A stretch of 64,000 bases of DNA from Cranoglanis bouderius (lineage: Eukaryota; Chordata; Actinopteri; Siluriformes; Cranoglanididae): positions 22,144,074-22,208,073 of the forward strand of contig CM042540.1 of NCBI GenBank assembly GCA_023630585.1, read 5' to 3'. Below, one piece after another: positions 57,531-64,000 of the stretch (its first letter is position 1; each line of letters starts with the position of its first letter). The notes below the pieces were generated by a model. It did no database searches. It was not told the origin of the DNA and saw only the letters and a program-made list of their open reading frames with translations. The position numbers and the translations under genes were made by a program.

Positions 57531-58259
57531 TTACATAAAGTCATAAAAAAAAGAGTTTGAGAAAGAAACTATATAACCACGAAGAATTATTACTCCAATA
57601 ACTATAATCATCATGCATATTTTTATTATTGCTTTTTTATTTAGCTTTTAGGCTAAATGTATATCTTGATATTGTGGCTATTACTATGTACTTTAGGCTG
57701 TATTAATTGTAAACTATGATGAATAAATCCTGGTAAAGTATTGCAACTTATCATTTTTTATTGATTCCCCAATTATACATTCACCCAAATGACCATAAGT
57801 ATGACTTGTGATATTAAAGCTAAGTAAAGAACTCTCTCCAAGACTCTCAAAAGACTTTTTTTGCAAGAAGTAAGAAGTAAAAGGTTCATTAACTCAAGGT
57901 CCTGATTTATATGGATCCTTCATGTGTTTTGTTGGTTAATTAGCTTAACGCCATACTGAGACATGGACCTCTGGAGAGGTTCCTCACTCTGGATTCTCCA
58001 TTCTCAGGAAGCATTATAGCAGATTCAGTGCTGTTATGTAGGGAGGTTGTGCAAATGCAGTGCCAATAGTTGTGACACATAGTTTTGGTGTAAAAAAAAC
58101 AAAACAAAACAAAAAAATCGATAAATGTCTGATAAATTTCTTCGACTAAATTTACTTGAATAAAAGGTTAGATTTGTCTATGGTTTCAGTGTAAGACTGA
58201 GCTAATTAGCAACATTTTTACCAAGGATGCCAATAATTCACATACACACATGCATGCAC
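57531..58259. other. No gene recognised
   Basis: AT-rich sequence with no recognisable gene. Confidence 0.4.
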
Positions 58260-58261
58260 GT

Positions 58262-58320
<59 letters not shown>
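58260..58320. repeat. (CA)n microsatellite
   Basis: About 58 bp of CA dinucleotides. Confidence 0.95.
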
Positions 58321-58897
<577 letters not shown>

Positions 58898-59041
58898 GCG
58901 TGTACGTGTGTGTGGCTGGCTTGGGCATTGCACATGCATAAAAAAAGAGGTCTTTGGGGGCAAGAATGGATATACAGCTCAGCTGTTAATAAATAAATCC
59001 TTGTCATTAAAACTTAATTATACAGCACAGTCCTCTGCCCC

Positions 59042-59047
<6 letters not shown>

Positions 59048-59086
<39 letters not shown>
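59048..59086. repeat. (CA)n microsatellite
   Basis: About 38 bp of CA dinucleotides. Confidence 0.95.
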
Positions 59087-59088
<2 letters not shown>

Positions 59089-59929
59089 CATAGACTTTTG
59101 TAATGCATGCTAGGCGATTACTTTAAAGGCTTAATTATTCCATTTGGCAGGATATAAAGCAAACTCTTGTAAATAAAATCAATAGAGTGGTGCAGGAATG
59201 AGTCCTAAAACCTCGAAATTAATTAGCATTTTAGCACTTCTGGTTCCATCGTCCAGAAGTCAGTGGGTTTTTGAATGGGTTTTTGGTTAAATTCCTGAAA
59301 TAAGGTCTGCCCATGATATTTTCACGTTTTATTCTAGGACATAAAATACATCAGTAATACCCCACTCGTGATTTTTTTTTTTTTAAGCTTTTACGTGTCT
59401 CGAAAAAGACGGTTGCTAACAAGTGGCTAAATGGGACTACAGAGTTTGATGACATTAAACGTCATCATGCCGAACAGGAAAACCCATCTACTACAGCCTC
59501 GTTGTGTTTATCCTTGCGCTCTTGCAAACTATTCCAACTTGTAGATTTACAATTTATAGTATTTTCCAATTGTTTTTTATATACAGATTGAAAGAGATGT
59601 CGGAAGCTTAGTGGTGGTGACGTTCAAGTCATGCGACCTTGGTATAATTTGTTTATAGCTTTAGCTTTTTACTTCTGCCAATTGTATTTAGGCTTCAAAA
59701 TTCATAACATTTGTGTTCCTTTGTGAAGATTATCTTGATGAAAAAAAAAAAAATGTAAGAATCATAAACTTTTGTTGGTCACAGGGCTTATTTTCAGCAA
59801 TAATCTAAAAGCCAATGGAAAAATCCTATTGGATTTTTGTCGAGGGAACCAGGGTGATGCTAACTTCTGGGCTGGCCTACAAACATACATCATCAGTGCA
59901 GCACTCTTTTAGATGAAGCTAAACATTAA
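59087..59929. other. No gene recognised
   Basis: No recognisable gene or repeat. Confidence 0.4.
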
Positions 59930-59934
59930 GCTAC

Positions 59935-60885
59935 TGTCACGTCAATTCCGGAATCAGCTGTGCTCTCCAGTTTCCGAAACACAGAGCGGCGGCCTACAAA
60001 CATGGCCACTAGTGACCACAACACCCATGCTGCATCTCAATTTGCCTACTTATACTATATGAAATGCACAGAGTATATACTCTTTTTGTTTAGAAAAAGT
60101 ACATACTTTTGAGTGTGTAGCAAACAAGAATGTAGCATAATGGAAGAGAATGTTATTGCCTAGTTACTCACACCGTCACCATAAACACATATTTCAGCTT
60201 GTCTTCATTCATTATTCCTTATATAATTTATACTATGTAATTTAATTTACCTTTCCCTTTATTTATTCTTATTTCATTTACACCTCTCTAAAATTCGGTG
60301 AAGCAAACCGTCACAAAACTCCTCCTCCCTCACATTGGCCGATATTAGCTGAAAAAGTGTCCATGGATCCACACCTCGAAAATCTACCGGAAATAATAGA
60401 CCATCCGGGTCCCTCTGGGATACTCAACATACTATACATATATTTCAATATACTACATGAATTGGGATGCAGAATCAGACCGCACTGTGGCCTACAGACA
60501 TGGACTACAACACCCAACACACATTTACCCTATCACGTTCACCATGCTTCTAATTACAGACACCTCAACTCAATCACATGGCCCTCGTAGTCACAGCATT
60601 TAAGGAACTTCAGTACACTTACCCATTGCGAAGCACCGTATACGCTCAGTGTTCTCATACCTGTCGCTACCAAGCCTTATTTCAGTTTGTTTGTTTTATG
60701 GTTAAGATCTCGTTTTCTGGTTCCTGGTTTATGTCTTTGCATTTTGCCCTCATTGCTCTGTTTGTACATCACCTGACTCCTGCCTGTTTATTACACCCTG
60801 ATTCTGCCTGACGTTTGTGTTTTGTCTGCTTGTGCGAAAATAAAGAAACTTAACCTGCACCTGCTGCTATCTCTGCTGCCTGACT
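59935..60885 (+). mobile_element. Probable solo LTR, 951 bp
   Basis: A segment starting TGTCACGTCAATTCC and ending TGCTGCCTGACT is flanked by identical 5-bp GCTAC (59930-59934 and 60886-60890), the duplication length made by LTR-retrotransposon integrases. Near its 3' end it has a TATA-like TTTAAGG (60600), a CT-rich stretch of Tyr/Cys-type words and AATAAAG (60839-60845), in the order promoter then poly(A) signal expected of an LTR. No internal retroviral genes are present on either side. The 3' end does not read the usual CA, which weakens the call. An inverted-repeat element appears to sit inside it. Confidence 0.5.
60030..60478. mobile_element. Inverted-repeat element inside the probable LTR
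   Basis: GCATCTCAATTTGCCTACTT followed by ATACTATATGAAATGCA at the left (60033) is mirrored at the right, where the other strand from 60476 reads GCATCCCAATTCATGTAGTA then TATTGAAATATA. These resemble ends of a known fish MITE type as I recall it. Target duplication is unclear because a diverged direct repeat (GGCCTACARACATGG, 59990 and 60489) flanks it. Confidence 0.55.
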
Positions 60886-61188
60886 GCTACACTAGTCATA
60901 AATAATAGCACAACATATGATTATAGAATTATTTATTTTGTGTCAATTACTAGCTCTTTTAAGAGTTTAATTTTATTATCTGTTGTTTTACGTCTTATCT
61001 TTCATACCACATTGAAATGTCATGCCATTTGCAGATTTCCATCTAATTTAAGTCTGTGGTCTCAGATATACAGTATATCATGTATCTTGATATGTGTAAA
61101 ATATAAATACTGGGATAAACTGAGGTTGAAAATAATCTTCTATCTAGCTTTCATACCAAACTACTTTCTATACCCAGCTATCCACCTA

Positions 61189-61200
61189 CACACACACACA

Positions 61201-61260
<60 letters not shown>
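61189..61260. repeat. (CA)n microsatellite
   Basis: About 70 bp of CA dinucleotides with one ATACA interruption. Confidence 0.95.
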
Positions 61261-61263
<3 letters not shown>

Positions 61264-61816
61264 AGCTCTCGACTAGAAAAATGCAAATGTTCCATGTATT
61301 TCCTCTTCCTACTTTCACTTTTAATGAGGTGCCCAATTGAGACGACTGTCAAATTGTACTGCAGAAAAAGAGTAATGATGACCTTCATTATTAACCTGCG
61401 CACACACACAACGCATACTCAAACCCACGCATCATTTCTCAGGTCTATGACTGCACTTCATCAGCTTTTACTGACCATCATTACCCTCACACCGATTTAC
61501 TTTTATCTCTGTTCATATACATATCCAAATCGTTTTCTTATTAGCCGTCCTCTATGGTGTCTTGGATAAGCGATAACAAAATGTCAAAATATAATGGAAT
61601 TTGGCTTCATTTGTTCAGAATATAATGAGAGTTTTGTTTTTCTTCTGCACAAACGAACGCATTCCATCTCTTAACTCCTACCTGCTTCTCTTTGGCATTA
61701 CTTTAATCAAAATAAACTGTCATTGCATTTCCATGGTATTTGCTTTTGATTTGCATGCTAGACTCAAGAGCAGGAAATATCTATCTCATCCTGGTACCTC
61801 AGCTCCAACATCCTCC

Positions 61817-61819
<3 letters not shown>
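61261..61819. other. No gene recognised
   Basis: The 209-codon frame across 60940-61569 passes through the CA array and has no recognisable domain, so I do not call it a gene. Confidence 0.4.

Positions 61820-61884
<65 letters not shown>
61820..61884. repeat. (CT)n microsatellite
   Basis: About 64 bp of CT dinucleotides. Confidence 0.95.
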
Positions 61885-61887
<3 letters not shown>

Positions 61888-62789
61888 AGTGTTGCTAACT
61901 CTGCAAACAAGATGCGACACCCCTCAAACTGCCATATCCAAACCTGCGAATCCAAATCACAACATATGTAGTTGTCTTCTTATGTAAAATAAGACCCATA
62001 ATAAATTCATTATACACCTTTTAAAATCCTAAAGTCTCTGAAAATCTCTTATTGACTTGCTACAAACAAGCAACAGAAAGACAAGAGTCAAAATCAGAAA
62101 GGCTAAACAGCATGTGCTTGATTGGATAAAAAAATACACTGTATAAAATAACAGCTTTTACACATATAATTTTTAAAAAACAACAACAACAACACACACA
62201 CACACACAGAAACCAATATGGTTTAAACAACCTATTTAACTCCCAAAGAGTTAATACTGGGCTTGTGTTTGAAATAGGGGATATAAGCAGCTGGCTGAGG
62301 TGTCAACTGGAGGGGAACACGATTTCAATCAAATTACATGAAGAATAATATGCAGCACTCAACATAGAGCCAGCACTTTAACACCCCATTTAATGTAACA
62401 CCACTGCCTTGTTTCTCACTCCCACAAAACAGAGCATGGATACACTATAGCCCTACAAGGGCACAAAACATACAAACTAATGGAACTAATTTGCACAGCA
62501 GATGTGTAACCAGGTGCTACATTGTGGTTTGCATATTTCAGAGGCAGCATTTGTCAAAAGCTGGCAACACAAAACACCATTTCCACAGAAACACAGACAT
62601 GTTGTGTGCCTACATTACTAACAAGAAAAACCTCACAGGCAAAGAGATAATGCAGAATTTTGCCACAAAAATGCTTGTTTATATAGGTGGATGAGACCAT
62701 TTTTTTCCCCCAGATGTGCCCCAACAGTAACAGAAAACAGCGAGTCAAACTCCAGGTGTGACCAATACTTAATAATAAGCAGTTTCTCC
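61885..62789. other. No gene recognised
   Basis: No recognisable gene. A short (ACA)n(CA)n run lies near 62180-62209. Confidence 0.4.
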
Positions 62790-63105
62790 TTTTTTTTTTT
62801 TTTTTTTGTTGGTTGGGGATTCGAATCCTGCCTCCACCCTGTGTGTGCAGAATTCTCCCCGTGCCTCACAGGTTTCCTCCAGGTACTCCAGTTTCCTCCC
62901 TCAGTCCAAATTCATGTGTTGTAGGCTGATCGGCATCTCTAAATTGTCCGTAGTGTGAATGTGTGTGCAATTGTGCTCTGCGACTCTGCGATGGGTTGGC
63001 ACCCCATCCACAGTGTCCCCTGCCTTGTGCCCTGGGATAGGCTCCAGACTCCCTGTGACCCTGTGCAGTATAAGAGGCATGGAAAATGGATGGATGGCTG
63101 GAAAT
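62790..63105 (+). mobile_element. SINE copy preceded by poly(T)
   Basis: About 18 T residues (62790-62807) are followed by GGTTGGGGATTCGAATCCTG, a B-box region; the A box is absent. The body continues CAGAATTCTCCCCGTGCCTC, GGTTTCCTCCAGGTACTCCA, AATTGTCCGTAGTGTGAATG, GATGGGTTGGCACCCCATCC and GGGATAGGCTCCAGACTCCC, ending in (ATGG)n. Confidence 0.82.
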
Positions 63106-63374
63106 TCACCTGAATAAAGCTGGCACAAAGCAAAAGCAAGCGCTAGGACAGCAAGAACACGACTTGTGTCCTTTCCCCTTCAGTGAATTGGCTTTTCCAC
63201 TGAGTGCATTTTATTTGCATTTGTTCTGACCACTGCTTTATCTATAACCCTGAAAGCAGAAAGAGTAGTTTTCAGTTCTCCATATTCCCATTATATTGTA
63301 TATTGCACTTCTGAAGATAATTGCACTTCTGAAGAGTAATTTTATATTGCTCAGTTTATAAAGTTGAAAGCATA

Positions 63375-63610
63375 AACTCCCACAGCTCCAGGGTTATTGG
63401 TTCGATCCTGACCTTGGGTTACTGTCTGTGAGTTTTGCATTTCGTCCAAACTCTCAGGTTTGGTGGGTGGACTTGTGTGCATCATGCCCTGCAATGGACT
63501 GGTCACTTTCAGGGTGTATTCCAGCTTCACGCCCAGTTGTTTCTGGGATAGACTCCAGATTCACCGCAACCCAAAGGTGATCATTCATCTTACTGAAGAT
63601 GAATGATTGA
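63375..63610 (+). mobile_element. Degenerate SINE copy
   Basis: CCCACAGCTCCAGGGTTATT, GGTTCGATCCTGACC (B-box-like), CCCTGCAATGGACTGGTCAC and GGGATAGACTCCAGATTCAC keep the SINE block order. The tail is (ATGATTGA)-like. It is older than the copy at 62.8 kb. Confidence 0.6.
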
Positions 63611-64000
63611 ATGATTGAGGTTTAAATGTATCTTCAGTGGTAAACAGTTGACAGAATCATTGTGAAGGACTGAAGGCTGCCCAAGGCATGCCTTAGGGAC
63701 TAAATGAGGGCAGTTATGACAAACCCATAGTCAATAGAAAAAAAGAAAAAGAAAAAAAAAAGTGGTGTTATTATTAACTACAGACATACAGCATATTTCG
63801 CCAAGTCTTTCTATTTCTTCATTTGGCAGACACTTTTCTCCAAAGCAACTTACAGGACTGGATACTGTTCATGTATGCAGCTGAACACTTCCAGCTTCAC
63901 AGTCTTCCTGTGAGCCAGCATTGCCTAGTACTTCATTCTCTCCTATCATCTTGGCACTTATAATATTGGCCAGCCAGACAGCACTATCAAGAAGCATGGA
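63611..64000. other. No gene; a short dispersed-repeat fragment
   Basis: TTCATTTGGCAGACACTTTT then CTCCAAAGCAACTTACAGG at 63819-63857 is the same dispersed repeat type as 28420 and 55150. Nothing else is recognised. Confidence 0.45.

Noticed and set aside
60940..61569. 209-codon plus-strand frame
   Set aside because: It runs through a (CA)n array and has no recognisable domain; hydrophobic stretches come from AT-rich codons.

Overview
The window is vertebrate nuclear DNA, almost certainly from a ray-finned fish. It is dense in long (CA)n, (GA)n and (TA)n microsatellites, carries at least a dozen Tc1/mariner-like elements and several tRNA-headed SINEs, and contains one split gene for a methionine-rich gamma-M crystallin, a fish lens-protein class. 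The Tc1 density and the repeat types would suit a catfish-like or other otophysan genome, but the species cannot be fixed from the sequence alone. No bacterial-style operon, CRISPR array or prophage is present.

Only one host gene is supported: the three-exon gamma-M crystallin at 19368-20216 (+), with a TATA box, GT-AG introns and poly(A) signals. The only other long intact reading frame is a 1034-codon LINE polyprotein (endonuclease plus reverse transcriptase) at 32680-35784.

Layout. 1-1.98 kb: no gene. 1.98-5.94 kb: a cluster of four Tc1-like elements, one of them sitting inside a (TA)n array. 5.9-14.3 kb: microsatellites, SINE copies, a LINE 3' tail and a Tc1 relic. 14.3-14.7 kb: LINE pol relic. 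17.4-18.3 kb: a 909-bp deleted Tc1 element with TA target duplication. 19.3-20.3 kb: the crystallin gene. 22.9-23.9 kb: Tc1 relic. 25.7-28.4 kb: a LINE reverse-transcriptase relic split by a 1.85-kb hAT-like insertion. 28.7-29.2 kb: Tc1 relic. 30.2-31.0 kb: a chimeric Tc1 element. 32.0-35.8 kb: a Tc1 deletion derivative directly abutted by the intact LINE. 36.9-39.5 kb: a three-level nest (long-inverted-repeat element, then a TTAA-type element with a THAP-finger relic, then a Tc1 deletion derivative). 41.0-41.5 kb: paired SINEs. 41.8-44.5 kb: a Tc1 element inside another Tc1 element. 45.4-49.7 kb: microsatellites, two Tc1 relics and an older dispersed repeat. 50-57.5 kb: mostly unique sequence with a few MITE-like repeats and a palindrome. 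58.2-64 kb: microsatellites, a probable solo LTR carrying a nested inverted-repeat element, and SINE copies.

I see no new multi-gene system. What is notable is the history of insertion into insertion, readable from target-site duplications, together with an apparently undamaged LINE. Family names for repeats rest on recognisable protein motifs, termini and my memory of fish repeats, not on a database search.
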